64,000 nt of DNA from Heterodera schachtii. Taxonomy: Eukaryota; Nematoda; Chromadorea; Rhabditida; Heteroderidae. Both the position numbers and the translations under genes were made by a program. The first letter of the stretch is position 1. Each line of letters begins with the position of its first letter. The notes beneath the pieces were generated by a model, which was not told the DNA's origin, did not search any database, and saw nothing but the letters and a program-made list of their open reading frames with translations. The stretch is from the NCBI GenBank assembly GCA_023374025.1, contig SIJG01000021.1, forward strand, positions 521,675 through 585,674, read 5' to 3'. Shown in pieces: positions 12,901-27,900 of this stretch.

Positions 12901-15900
12901 CCTGGACAAATACCCGCGCCAGGAAATCCCCGACTTTGAGCCGACGGCACCAAAATTTACTCAGCCATTGCCTGGGAACATTGGCCAAGTGGAGGAGGGC
13001 GAACCCTTGCACATGGAGTGCACTTACGAGCCGCTTGGGGACAACCAATTGCGCATATTTTGGCTGCGCGACGGACAACCGTTGCCGCACGGTGAGAGAA
13101 AAAGCCAAAAAGCGGCGGGAAGGGCATTGGCACATGTGAAAAATACCTAGTGGAATGTTTAAAAATTGAACGGAAATATATAATTTTTAAAAATTATTTT
13201 AATATATTTTTTAATTTAAATATTACGAATGCATTAGCCGAATTTCTGTCCGGTAAAAACCAAAATTCTGTTAAGCGAGTCGACTACGCACTTTCCACGA
13301 TTTTGGCTACTGCTCCCTGGACATTCTCAGCGTTTACTCGGAGGACTCGGGCACGTACACTTGCGTTGCGGAAAACGCACTTGGCCAGGCCGAGACGAGC
13401 ACCAATTTCTGCTGCGAACGTCCGATTTTTATTTCATTTTTTGCTTTTATATTTTATTAAATTATTAAATAAAAAGAATTAAAATTTTATTTCGCCTTTT
13501 TCTAAACACACTTTTGTTTTCATTTACAAAAGCATTGGATTGGTTCTCTGTTAAGTGAAACACTTAAGCGATCACTTCATTGTTTGCAAATTGTTAATGC
13601 CGAGTAAAACCATTGAAAAAACGCACCAGCAGAACATTCCAATTACCTCATGCTTCTGCTTACATTAGCCACCCCCCCCCTAATGCTTAATGAGACGAAA
13701 ATTAATTGAGCATTAAAAAAAACAGTTAATTGTATTTTATGATTTAATTTTAAATAAATAATTTCAGCAAAAAGCCGCATTTTCTCTGACCCGCAGCATC
13801 CGAGCAGTTACGCGCGCATTCAGGAGATGGAGGCGCCAAAGCCGCTGCCGGAGGAAGTGCCCGAACCGGACAAACAGTCACCCCAATTCACCAAAGCATT
13901 GAGTGCCAGCGCCGCGCAGGTGGCCGAAGCGGAAAGTGTTTATTTGGAGGCACAGTACGGCCCATTGGACGACAACAGCATTGTGGTGGGCAAAATGAGG
14001 GGGCAAAGAATAAAAACATTCTCTTGCAGTATTTAAATGATCAAAATGAGTCATTAGCGGATTTTACGATTTATATTCGAAATTTAATTAAGAAAATGTT
14101 AACAATTCCATTTTGCGCAAATTTATAAGTACATTCAGTGCGAATGGCTTTTCAACGGACAACCGCTGATGAAAGCACATCGCTTTGTGCTCAGCCAAGA
14201 CTTTGGATTTGCAGCACTGACCATTTTGTACATGTACCCGGAAGACAGGCAAGTGCAGAAGGAGGAGTGAGCCCGCATTATTTCTGCTCACAAAGCTCGA
14301 TCTCGAGTCTCTGCTCGAGAAAATCGTATTTTTGGAGTCTCGCGATTTTAGTCTCGAGCAGCACTAGCACTCATCCTAATTATTTGTAAATTAAAGGATG
14401 CAAAATTTGGTCATTAGAGTCCGGAAGGTTTAATTGACTGCAATTTTGTTTTCGGTACTACTGATCAGTTATATGATAGTCTGCTGATACTGATTCTCTG
14501 CAAATAATTAAGATTTATAAAGACTGACCTGGGAAGGTATTAATTTTCTTGCCACTAATTGATCCAATTACCAATTAATTACTCGTCAAAATAATTACTA
14601 AAATAAATACCCATTAATGTGGGCCACTTCAGCGGCACTTACACGCTGGTGATCCGAAACGCGGCCGGCGAGTCCTCCTCGTCCGTCGAGTTGAGCTGCG
14701 AGGGCAAAGCGGCGCTGCTCAGCGACCCAATCCATCCGCAGTCTGTGGCACGCATCGCCGAGTTGGAAGCGCCGCGTCCGCTGCCGGAAGAGCCAGCGGA
14801 GCCGGAGAAGCAGGCACCGCAAATTGTCAAGCAGCTGACGGTGGCCGCGCAAGGCGAAGGCGGTCCGGCCGAGACGCAGGCGCTGCATTTTGACGCACAA
14901 TACACGCCGACGGATGACAACAGTGTTAAGGTGGGGGAAGGACGGCGAAAACTGTTTTTACAGTGATCACTGATCAGTTCAAACTTTTAGAGTCCAAACT
15001 TTGTAAAGTGCCGAAACAAAATCAGGACACGGGACCCTGCCAAAATTCTGCGCGGGTCGCCGTGGCTTAAAACTCTTGGTGTCAAAATGAAGATAATTAG
15101 TGCCAAACAATTAAGATAATTTCTGCTCTCATAATACCAAACTTCCCCCCGCCATTTTAATTTTAAATGGCACATCCCTAATTAAAGTTAATATAATAAA
15201 TGATTAATTGCATTAAATGGGCATTCATTTGTCAGATTGAATGGTTCCTGAATGGACAGCCGTTGTTCAATAGCAATCGACATCATTTGACCAACGATTT
15301 CGGCTTCGCTGCGTTGGACATCAATTTCCTCTTGGCCGAAGATGCCGGCGATTACTCGCTGGTGGTTACAAATGCAATCGGTAGGAATGTTTTTTTTTGG
15401 TTTAATTAATTAATTAATGAATTTTTTATTAATCAAAAATATAATTGCCACGGAGAATTCCAAGAAAATCCAAAATGTTTATTTGCTTAAAATGTGAAAT
15501 TAATTTCCATCTATTAAGGCCAAGCCCAAACGTCGGCATCAGTGCAAATTGAAGGCGGCGCTTTAATCCTGGAGGACACGCAGCATCCGGAAAGCTTCCG
15601 AAGAATCCAAGAGTTGGAAGCAATTCGTCCGGCAGAGCCGGAGGAGCCGGAAATTGTACCCGAGGCACCCCAATTTACGCAAGAGTTGACCGGACTTGTG
15701 GACGATTTGGCAGAGGGAATGCCGCTGCATTTGGACGGCACAGTGATGCCGATAACGGACCCGAAGCTGCGCATCGAATGGTAGGCTTTTGAAACATGAA
15801 TCAATTAGTTGGAGGGACCGTAATCAATTAGTGTACCATCATTTTGTCTATCAGCGTTTATTCGCTCAATTTTATTAGACTCATTAATTGTCTTACTGTA

Positions 15901-18900
15901 ATTAATTATTGTTTTATTAATTATTCAATTAATTAACTTCTTTTAATTAATTAACTTATTTAATTAGTTATTTAAGTCTCAAATTACTTCTTTTCCTCCC
16001 ACTTAAGGTTCTTCAACGGACAGCCTCTGCAGTTCAGCTCGCGAATTCGCACCATCCACGACTTTGGCTACGTTGCGCTGGAATTTGCCCATCTTTTGCC
16101 CAGCGACTCGGGCACGTACACGTGCCGTGCCACGAACGAAGTTGGCCAGGCCGAGTCGTCCATTACCATCGAATGCGAGACGAAGCGTAACCTGTACTTG
16201 GACTCACAACATGAACAGTCGTGGCAGAAGATTCAAGTCAGATCAATTTACTGATCTAAGAGGCTTGAAATAATCCAAAAATTCTTTTTAAGGAAATCGA
16301 AGGCCGACAACCGACGAAAGAGCCAAGTCCCGAGTTGCACTTCCTGCCGCCAACTTTCATTGTGCCGTTGTCCAACTTCGAGGACCTCGTCGAGGGCGAC
16401 GTCGTCCGCTTGGAGTGCCGACTTCAGCCGGTCAACGACCCGACACTTAAGGCAATTTAAATATTATTTTAATGAAAAAGCAATTAAATTGAATTCTCTC
16501 ATTTAAGGTTTATTGGACATGCAATGAGCAGCCTTTGCCAGAAGGGAATCGTTTTATGTAAGTGTCCGATTTTTGAAAATTAAACACTAAAATGGAATTC
16601 AGGCCTGCCCGGAACCTTGACCTCGTTACGTTGGACATTCTTACGGTGTACGGCGAGGATTCCGGCTTGTACACGTGCCGCGCAGTCAGTGACTTTGGCG
16701 AGGCACAAACGAGTGCCACGGTGAAGTGCCAACCGACCGACGCGCTTCTGCTGGACACACAGCACGAGCAAAGCTGGCAGCAAATTCAGGAGATGGAAAA
16801 CAGAGAGCTGCCCGAATTCATTGTGCCGGAACCGGAGATTGTGGCGCCGCATTTTGTGGTGCCATTGGCGAGCGGACAGAAGGAATTTCAGGTCGTTTTT
16901 GGAGCTGATCAAAGAAATAAACAAAGAATCGATTGAGCACTTATTTAGGAAGGTGACCCCATCCATTTGGAAGGCCAAATTGAGCCAACCAACGACAACA
17001 AATTGGTCGTCGAATGGTTCTTCGAAGGGCAACCGTTACCAAATGGGCATCGGTTCCGCAAAGTGCACGACTTTGGCTTTGTGTCGCTGGACATTCTATA
17101 CGCATTCGACGCCGACTCGGGCGAGTACAAATGCGTGGCCAGCAACGAGTTAGGCCAGGCCGAATCGAATGTACAGCTCCAAATTGCGGCCAAAGGGTCG
17201 CTGTTCACCGACCCACAGCATGAGCAGAGTTGGCAACGCATTCAGGTGAGAAATGGCACTTATAGCTTATAAATGAATGAACGGTGGCATTTTTGCGCAG
17301 GAATTGGAAGCACCGAAAGAAGCGGCGCCGGAGGAGGAGCCGCCCGCGCCCGAGGCGCCCGCCTTCGCAGGCCAATTGCCCTCACTCGAACGCGTCGAGG
17401 GCCAACCAGCGCACTTTGAGACGCGTGTCACGCCGATCAATGACAACAAATTGCAAGTGCAATGGTTCAAGGACGGAGAGCCGTTGCCGGACAGCAATCG
17501 ATTTGCATTTACCAAAGACTTTGGACTGATCGCACTGGATTTACTGCACACAAAGGTGAAATTGGATGGGAAAAAGCAGTCACAAACTGATCAGTGATCA
17601 CTCCCAAATTTTCTTTGCCAGGCCCACGACACCGGCACGTACACGGTGGTGGCCACAAACGAACAGGGCGAAGCACGAGCGGAAGGATCGCTGAATGTGC
17701 AGCCGGTGGCCAGCATTTTGGGCGACACTCAGCACGAACAGAGTTGGCAACGCATTCAACAGTTGGAAGCGCCACGGCCGGGCCCCGAGGAGGCGCCTGC
17801 GCTGGAACATCCGGCGCCACGCTTCACCCAACCGCTGAACAGTCAGACGGAACTGATCGAAGGACAGCCGGCCCACTTTGAGGCTCAGGTCAGTCACAGA
17901 ATCAGCCCTTGGCCTACATTGTTAAATCAAAATCAGGTGGAGCCAATTGCGGACCCGCGGCTGCGCCTCCAATGGTTCCACAACGGTCGCCCGTTTCCCA
18001 TGTCCAACCGAGTTTCCATGCGCAACGACTTCGGCCTGGTCACGCTGGACATCCACTACGTGTTGGCCCAGGACGTGGGCGACTACCGCTGCGTCGCGGC
18101 CAACGACGGGGGCGAGGCGTCCACGGAGGGCCGTTTGGAGGTGGAGAAGCGGCCTGGACTGCTCACCGACACGCTACACGATGCGAGTTGGGTGCGCATC
18201 CAGGAGATTGAGGCACCACGGGAAGCGCCGCCCGAGCCCGAGCCAGTGCAGTACCCGAAGCCGCAGTTCACACAACCGTTGCAGAGCCAAGCGGACGTGC
18301 GTTGTTCATCGTGGCACAATTAATGCCAATAAACCGCTATTACCTATTTAAGGCGCCCGAGAACAGCGTTGTGCTGTTCGAGGCTCGCTTGGTGCCCATC
18401 AACGACCCGGGCATGCAATTGCAATGGTACCGCAACGACCAGCCATTGCTGCAGAGCAACCGCTACCACATCGGCGAGGAGTTTGGGCATGTGTGGTTGC
18501 GCATTGTCGGCGTCGGACTGCACGACGTTGGCACGTACTCGTGCAAAGCTGTGAACAAGGTGAATGAGTGAATGCTGCAAGAATGATTGGATGAAGCAAT
18601 GGCTGACGGATTGGCATTTAAATTTTTGGCATTTTCCCATTTCAGGAGGGTGCCGCGATGACCAATGCTTCGCTGACAGTGGTGTCCGATGAAAGTCTGT
18701 TGCTGAACACGTTGCACGAACAGTCGTACCAACGCATTCAGGCAATATAGAGAAATGAATTGGGAAGAGTCGGACGAATATATTCGGGAGAATTACGCAA
18801 TTTTAATTAGCAAATTTAATCAAAATTTAAATTTCCCAATTTAAATTCAGGAGTTGGAAGCGATTGACAAGAATCCGCAACTTGCCTTTCCGGAGATGGA

Positions 18901-21900
18901 ATTCGGCAAGCCGAACTGGACAAGAACATTTGAAAATGTTGAGCTGGAGCAGGAGGGAGGCATTGTGCAATTGGTTGGCCATGTTGAACCGGAAGGAGAC
19001 CCAAACATGACGATTGCGTGGTTCCTCAACGGCATGCCGTTGCAAAACGCAAACCGCTTCAGACAGGTGACAGAGAAATTACAGGGAAATAAACATTTAA
19101 AAAAAATTATACTTCACTTTAAATTACTCAATATTTACAGGAGAAGAACTTCGGCGAGGTGGTACTGCACATTTTGCACGTTCTCCCGCACGACTCGGGC
19201 GTGTACACGTGCACCGCATCGAACGCACAAGGCGAGGCGACCACGTCGGCAACTGTCAAAGTGGCGGGCTATGAGAAGATTTTGAAGGATGTGCAGCATC
19301 CTGACAGTTGGAACCAAATTCAAGTGCAAAACGAAATTTAATTGACATTTAATTGTTTTTTTTAATGAGCACAGATTTTGGAAGCACCAAAAATTCGTGA
19401 GGAAATCGAAATTGAGGAAGTGAAGGAAAAGCCGCGCTTCCTCACTCAGTTGGAATCCGTCGCGGACGCGCCTGAGGGCACGCCCGTGCGGCTCGAGGCG
19501 ACCTTCCAACCGGCACGGGACAACGACCTGATTTGGTACGAAATGACTAAACAATCCCGTAATTTGATCAGTCAAAAGATCGGATTTAGCGATCGCGATC
19601 AATCATTGAAATTTTCAATCTTTGGCATTTTACAAACACTGATTAGTTGTTACAAATATGTTCAGCACTTGGGAGTTCAACGGAAGTCCGCTTGGCGCTT
19701 CGCAACTCATACGGACGCGGAACGACTTGGGATGGGCCGCTTTGGACATCAGGTGGAGCAAAAATCAACGGCCAATTTGGCACTGCTTACTGTAAATCGG
19801 CTTAATCCGTCGTCATTCAGTGCCGTCAACATGGACCATGAGGGCGTGTACACGCTGAAAATTGTGAACAGTGAGGGCGAAGCGGCCACCTCAGCTTCGA
19901 TTAAGGTCGACGGAGCATTTCATTTGGAAAATGATTTTAATTAATATTTTTTTAGTCAAATAACTCTTGAGTTTATTAGAGTTGGAAGTGTTGTTTTAGG
20001 TTGCCGGCGTTGGCAACATTCTTGGCGATACGCAACATGAGGAGTCATGGCGCCAAATCCAAATTCTGGAAACGCCTTTGGAAGTGATGAGATTATTTGA
20101 CAAGCAATAATTAATTAATTGTTCTTTGAAGCGTCCGCCGTCGCCTCCGGCGCCCGAATATCCCCCGCCCACTTTCCAACAACAAATTGGCGACATCGAA
20201 TGCGACGAGGGCGATGTGGTCAAATTCGACGCCATCTTCATGCCCAACAACGACCCGAACATCAAAATCCAATGGGTGCGCAACGGAGTGCCATTGGTCC
20301 ACGGCTCAAAATACGCAATTGCATACGACTTTGGACTGTGCACTTTGATCATCGGCTACACAATCCCCGAGGACGAAGGTCAGTGAGTCATCTGCTGGGG
20401 AAAGCAAATGATGGCATAGGGATAATGATTTGAGGATTTTTTATCAAATTTTGATCTAATTTTAAAAACCAATTCCTAAAAATATAATTATTTATTTTTT
20501 TTTTTAGGTTTTTTGTTAAAATTTTCTTGGTTTACCAATTGCTGAATAAATTCATTGCTTTTAAATTGCCACAGGTGTTTATCAGCTGTGCGTGCAAAAT
20601 GCCCAAGGCGAAGCGATCACTTCGGCCACGCTAAAAGTCAGTCAAAACAAGTCGATTTTAAAATATGTTTATTTAAATAATATTTATTTAAAAAAATAAT
20701 TTTTAAATTATTTCGCCCTTTCATTAGTGTCATGCAAAAGCGCCCATTATCGACGACGTCCAACACGAGCAGAGTTGGCAGCGCATTCAAGAGATTGAGG
20801 CGCCCAAAGAACCGTTGCCGGAACCCGAGCCGGCGCCAAAAGTGGCGCCCAAATTCACTTCGCCAGTGCTAACGCCGGGCGAAGTGCACGAGGGACAGCC
20901 GACACACTTTGAGACCACGGTGGAGCCAATTGACGACAACGAACTGAAAATCCAATGGTGGGAGAGTAAATATGAAAATTTAATTATATTTATTACTCAA
21001 ATTTAAATAAATATATTTTAAATTTGAATAAATTTATTTAAATTTAAATAAATTATTTTGTTAATTTCTTGTCAAATTGGCCCATCCGTCCGCCGATTTC
21101 TTTCAAATGGTCCAACAATTTTCTCACTGAATTTCTCCCATATTTTGACCAGGTTCGTGAATGGCGCACCTGTGCCGGACTCGTCTCGTCTGAAGCAAAT
21201 CGCGGACTTTGGCTGGGTGATTCTGAACATCAACGACACCGAACTGCGCGACGCGGGCGACTGGGAGTGCGTGGCGACCAATTCGGTGGGCGAAGCGCGT
21301 GCCAGCGCCAAACTGAACGTGCTGCCACGGGACCGTCTGCTGTTGGAGCCGATCAACCAGTCAAGTCTGGCACAAATTGAACAGTTGGAGGCACCGCGAG
21401 CGGGACCGGCAGAGCCGGAAGCACTGGTCTATGAAGCGCCGACAATCACCGCACAGCTGCAGGCACCGGACGGACTCGCGGAGGGCGACAGCGCGCACTT
21501 GGAGGCGCACTACACACCGGTGGCCGACCCGAAGACGCGCGTTGAATGGTAAACGAATCGGAGAATTTGAATTAAGGGCAATTAAATACAATTAAAATTA
21601 ATTAATTATTTCTTATATTTAAATTCTCTAAGCAAAATTCATTTTCCCATGACAGGTACAAAGATGGGCAGCCCATTTACCACTCGAACAGACACCGAAT
21701 GGTCAACGACTTCGGTTTTGGCATTTTGGACATTCTCTATCTGCTGGCGCATGACTCAGGCGAATACCAAATTAAGGTGATTTACCCGTTTTGGAAATAT
21801 TTGTCTCAAAAAAACGGGTATAATTAAAGGGTAATTAAGCGGGTTTTAATTTTTCAAAACCCAAATCATTTTAATTTATGCTAATTTGCCAGGTAATCAA

Positions 21901-24900
21901 CGACCAAGGCGAGGCTTCTTCCTCCGTCCGACTTGAAGTGGCGCCCACCGAGTCGCTGCTGCTTCAGCCCCAATCGGAGCAGAAGGCGAAGGCGGTCGGC
22001 GACTTGGAGGAGCGGTTGGCCTTCCGTCCGACAAAAGAGGAAGTGGCACTTGAAGGACGAATGCCGGTGTTCGTCGCGCCGCTGAGCGCGCCCAGCGAAA
22101 GTGAGCAGGGCGACCGGGCGCATTTCACCGCTCGCTACGAACCGATGGACGACAATCAGCTGAAGATCCAATGGTTGTTAAGCCTGTGCCATGTCATTTG
22201 CTGACGGAGTGATTGGCATTTCCCCGCAAATTGCAGGTTCCTCAACAACAAACCGTTGCTGACCGGGTCCCGCGTGAAGACCATCGACGAGTTCGGTGTG
22301 GTCGTGCTGGAAATTTACCCGGTGTACCCGGAGGATTCCGGCGACTACGTGTGCAAGGCGACCAACGCGCAGGGAGAGGCGGTGACGAGCACTTCACTGA
22401 AAGTGAGCAATGGGGGGACAATGTTTGGTTTTTTGTGATAACTTTTTGATTCTTCAACGGATCATTTGATCAATCCAAAGAGAGTCTTTAAGGGAGTAAT
22501 TTTTTCCGATCAACTGACCAAAAAAACAATTTCCTGCCAACAATTAAACTCATTTTATGCAAATTTTGCGTTTTTAGGTGACACCAAAGGAGGGCATCGA
22601 AGCACAGCCTCAAATTCCACAGGCCATGGCTGGTGCGCAACAGAAAATCGCACAAATTGAGACGCCAAAACCGCCGAAGCCGGAAGAGCCTGCCAAGGAG
22701 TTCGGCGCACCGAACTTTGTCAGCCAATTGCCCGTGAGCAATTTTCATATTATGTCAAAAACTGCGGAATTTAATGTGTTTTTGCCCCTATTCAGAGCCT
22801 TCCTCAATTGCGCGAAGGCGCACTGATCCATTTGGACGCAAAATTGGAGCCAACGGACGACCCCAACTTAAGCGTGGAATGGTTCCACAACGGTACGCTG
22901 GTGCTCAGCACCAACCGGATGAAGACCATCCACGACTTTGGCTTTGTGGTGTTGGAGCTTTGCCCGGCCGAGCCGCAAGACAACGGCACGTGGCTGTGCC
23001 GAGCGACGAACGCACAGGGTCAAGCCGAGACACAGTGCGAGATCGAAGTACGGCATTGGCAATGGCAATTAAATTTGTAAAACGACATCTCTCTAGGTTG
23101 TCGGCGAAAGCGGTGTCTCCTACGATTGGGTGTCGCCCGGCCAGCGCCAGGAACGCATTGAGGAATTGGAGAGTTGGGTGGGACGACCGCCGGCGGAACT
23201 CGCGGCGCCGGCCATCGAATTTGGCGCCCCGTCATTTACGGAACAGCTGAAAGACGCCGGCGAATTGCAGGTCAATGGCCAAACCAAGAATCTTTGTTTT
23301 TTCGTCTCCTTCCCTGATTGTGAGAAATGCCATGGAAATTAGGGCTAATCCCGGCAAAATGGAGTTTTTTTAAATAATTTTTAATGAAATTCATTAAAAG
23401 CTTTCAGGAGACACAAGCACATGCTTTTATGTGCGTGTTGGAGCCCATCGGTGACCCGTCGATGCACATCGAATGGCAGCACAACGGCCACTCCGTACCG
23501 TACTCCAACCGTATCCATCTCAGCAACGATTTCGGCGTCATCACTCTGATGATCAAGCACTTAATTGCGCAGGTCATTTGAGAAGGCTTTATAATATCTT
23601 CCAATGATTCCTCCTCTGTTTATTTAGGATGCCGGTGAATACAAATGCATCGCGCGGAATGACAAAGGTGAGGCGAGCACCGCGGCAACAATTGAAGTGC
23701 AGACACTGGTCGCGCAGGAGGAGCCGACGGTGCAGCAACCGCTAGTGGAAACGCTGGACGCCGCGGAGGGCGAATCCGTGCACTTGGAGTGCCGCGTGAC
23801 GCCCATCAACGACCCGCAACTGCAGGTGCACTGGCTGAAGAACGGACAACCGCTGCCGGACGCCAATCGCTATGTGTAAGCGGAATATAAAAAGCTAAAA
23901 AATATACAAAAAGAGAAAGAGATGATTGGAAATGCATTTTTTGATTAGCTCTTTTTTATGTTTTCATTACGTCCGATTCCAAAAAACCATAAATCCAAAA
24001 GGCGAATGCCATCATTTTTTCAGGCAAAGCTTCGAATTCGGCTTCATCACTTTGGACATTCTTTACGCAATTGCGGAGGACGGCGGCGACTACGAATTGG
24101 TGGCAGTGAACGGAAAGGGCGAAGCGCGCACCAAAACACACATAAATGTGATGCCGAAGCCGGGCCTTCTGTTCCAACCGCAAGCGCCAGGCAGTCAGGT
24201 GGCCAAATTGGGCTTATTCTTTTTAAAAATTCAATATCGACGGCGCCATTGCTAAAGCTTTACGAATGGTCTGACGGCGCCGTCGTCGGGAATATTTTAT
24301 ATTTAAAATTACCCAATGTTCCCTTTTTTGCAGGTGGTGGACAACTTGGAGCACCATTTGCGTCAATTCACCAAGGCACAATTGGCTTTGACAGCCGAAG
24401 ACGCTTGGCAACCAGGCAAAAAGATATTTGATCATAGGGTCATCAAGGAAGGGATCTTCCGACTTTTTTCACTTTTGCGTTTTGGGACGGTGCCGCCAGC
24501 GGTGCCAATATTCGATTTCATTAAATTCTTCAGAAAAAAGCTCAAATTTCAAAAAATCAGAGAGAGTGAGAGAGAGGAAGAGAAAAGAGAGAGAACGAGA
24601 GAGAGAGAGAATGAGAGAGAGGAGGTTATTATGAAAACATACTGTTGGAGAGAGAAACGAGAGATGCTCCCCCCCCCCATTTTGCTGACGGATAAATATT
24701 TCATAATTTTAATTATATTTAGGGGCTCAACAGGCGCCCGCTTTCAAGTCCGAACTGAACAACATCGGTGTGCAGGAGGGCGACTTCTGCCGCTTCGAGA
24801 CTCAATTGGCACCGATCAACGACCCGTACATGAAAGTGGAGTGGTACAAGAATGCCAAGCCGGTGGACATTGGTCAGAAAGAAAGAGCCATTAAAACCGA

Positions 24901-27900
24901 TTTTGTTTGGAAACCACCTGTAATTAAGGCGCACGTTTCCGCAACACGCTCGACTCGGGTTACTGTTGCCTGGACTTACTGTACGCGTTGCCGGATGACA
25001 CTGGCGAATACGCATGTGTGGCCACCAACCAATTTGGACAGGTACACACAGACAAACAGAGGAATCCCAAGATTTAAAAGTTCCACTTTCCACATTAGGC
25101 AATGCTTACTGCCAAGTTGGCCTGCTCGGGCATACAGCACGTGCTGACAACGCCGCAAATTCCGCAAGGTGAAAAAGGAAAAGAAAAAAATTAAAAATGT
25201 TACAAATAAATAAATTAATTACTTACTAAATGTTAATTAATTTATTATTAATTTTTTAATTTAATTTTTGTGTTTGCGAACAAATCAATTTCAATATTTA
25301 AAAAAGGGATACTAAAACAATTTATAAAAAAGCATTTTTAAGCCATTTAAATTATTTTTGAAGCATTTTGTGCCTGTTTCACGCTTTTTATAGTATCCCA
25401 TTATTACAAATAAAATTAAAATTTATTAATAGGTCTTCGCGTGAAGGACGTGCGCAAGAATGTGTACCACGCGGAAGCGGGTCCGCAGCCGGAGCGACAA
25501 AAGCAGAAGCCACAGTTTCTGATTTTGCCACGGAACGTACAGGTGGAGGAGAACATGCCGGCACGGTTCGAATGTGCCGTGGAGGGCAACCCAAGGCCAA
25601 AAGTGATTTGGTACGTCAACGGACACCAGGCATTGCATGTGAGTCAAAACAAGCAAATATTTCGATATTTTTCAATTTTTTAAAATTTGCAGGGCCATCG
25701 CTACAAATTGAACTACGACGGCGTTCACTATTTGACAATTGGTCACACGCGGATCAGCGACGCCGGCACCATTGAGGCGATCGCGCGGAACGCGGAGGGC
25801 GAAGTGCAGGCCAAGGCCAGCCTGGACGTGTTCCAGCACCAGGTGGTCAGGGGGTGCAATTCCAGACGGAAAACCGAAAAACCATTGGAAAAATTCGGAA
25901 TTAATTTGGAATGTCCCCCGCCACAGGACTTCCGACAGCACAAACTGCGCGAGGCGAAGATGAAAACGGTGGACGAACTGCAAAGCCGCTCCGCACAATG
26001 GAAACAAGACACACTTGGCCAATTGGGCGAAGTGTTCGAAAAGGCGCCCAAGGGCGACGTGCAGAAGCTGGCCAAGGTGGAGCTGCAAAAGGCACCCATC
26101 GAACCGTTGGAGACGGAGGAATTGGTGCAGAAATTCACACGGGCCAAGGACGAGCAGTACTACAACAACTTGGCCTATGTAACAATGCGTACAAATGGGC
26201 ATATTTGAAGAAAGCTGTGTTTACTTAAGGTGGAAAAGCCGCAAAAAGACTTCCCCGGCTTGGAGTTGGAGCCGGTGCATCTGAAGGCCGGCCAAGTGTC
26301 CAGGTATCAGCCGGTGCACGAGAAGTTGGAGACGGTCGCGCTGAGGGAGCTGAAAGAGAAGGAGGCAAAGAAAGAGGCGGAGCCGTTGCCGGACTGGGCC
26401 AGCGGAGAGGTGAAGCTGGGCGAGCCGGTTGGAAAGTGAGCGACGGAAGGGATGACAAATAAAGAAATGCTTAAAAATGGCACTTAGGGTCTCACAAGGT
26501 CCCGAGCCTGAGCGGGAGCCGAGCATTCCGCATCGGGACCAAGTGAAGCTGAAGACGGCCAAGCCGAAGCCGGCCACCGAAGCGCCGCCAGTAGAGCACG
26601 TGACCATTGAAGAGGACCGAGCGAAAATGGCGTCAATCCAACAGGGCCCCCCAATTGAGCAGGAGCCATTTGTACGGATGGCATTTACAAATAATTAATT
26701 TACGTTTATTATTTCGGCATTCCCATTTGAAGGTGGCGCACAAAGACCAAGTGCAGATAAAGCAGCAGTTCAAACCGAAGGAAGTGAAAGTGCACGAGCA
26801 GGGCAAAGTGGAGGGCGCGGACAAACAGCTCAAAGACATTCCGCCAGTGGTCAAAGAGTGGGTTTTATTACTTAATGGGGCAAATTCAATTAAAATGAAT
26901 GAAATGTTTTTCAGAGAGTTCGAACGGAGTTCGGTGCCGAACAAAGTGCGTTTTCATTTGTCAGAGTGATTTTGTGAAATTTTCAATTTTTCATTGCTTC
27001 TGCTTACAAATAATCAGGGTAGCCAGATCTGAGGATTTATCCTCATTTTGTGGCTTTTTGATAGGTCAATGAGGATTTTTTTTGGAAAATGAGGATTTGT
27101 GGCTTTTTGAGAAATTTTGAGGATTTTTGAGGCTTTTGGGGAAAATCCTCAGAATCTTTTTAAATTTTGATAAATTGGCATAATGTTTTACAATTATTTA
27201 ATAATTTGGGTTTTTAATAGAGCATCAAAACGAAAATCTCATCCAATTTTCCAAAAAATTTGCTAATTTTTTTAAAAATCAGAAAATAACCAATTTTTTC
27301 CAAAAAAAAAATCACAAAATTAATAATTTTTTTAATGAAAATCTGCTAAAATATGGCCAAAATTCTCAATTTTTCCCCTGGCGGCGCCTATCGGCACCGC
27401 CAGCCCCTAAAAGTCCTTTATTTTCTTAAAAATTTGCTCAAAATCACAAAATTTTGCCATTTTTGTGGACAAATTTTCACAAATGCTTATTTCAAACAAA
27501 AAATTGCTCAAATTGATCATGGACAGTCAAAACTACAACATTTGATCATTTTAAACGTGTTTTGAATAAATTTTGTAAAAATGAGGCTTTTTGACCCAAA
27601 ATGAGGTTTTTTTGCATGCCAAATGAGGCTTTTGAAAATTTTCATCTGGCTACCCTGCAAATAATGCTTTTGAGATTTTAATTTGTGCATCCTGCTAGTT
27701 TAACTTGGCTTTTTCGTTTAGCCTCAGCCCACCAAACTTGCGCCATCGTCAAAGACAGCGCCGACGATTTCGCAGAATTTGAAGCCTGAACAGGCCGAAA
27801 TTGGGCGTTCCGCCACCTTTTCCATCACTTACGCGGGCGACGAGCCGGTCACTGCCAAATGGTTCCACAACGGTAAACTGTTGCGGTCCGCGTTTGACAC

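Larger units (their letters stand above)
10368..25150 (+). other. Kettin Ig array, modules 4 to 26 with linkers
   Basis: Twenty-three Ig modules follow one another, each split by one or two short introns. Approximate spans: 10.37-10.89, 10.97-11.41, 11.60-12.17, 12.17-12.84, 12.94-13.41, 13.77-14.69, 14.80-15.56, 15.66-16.18, 16.33-16.73, 16.83-17.19, 17.35-17.70, 17.81-18.15, 18.25-18.69, 18.88-19.27, 19.42-19.91, 20.16-20.64, 20.85-21.33, 21.44-21.95, 22.06-22.41, 22.70-23.05, 23.22-23.70, 23.72-24.15 and 24.73-25.13 kb. A common intron position follows the C strand (PNDPxxK|VEWFxNG). Linkers such as DTQHEQSWQRIQ then ELEAP recur from about 13.8 kb onward. The module at 23.7 kb lacks a normal A strand. 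Codon use is GC-rich against the AT-rich introns. Confidence 0.9.
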
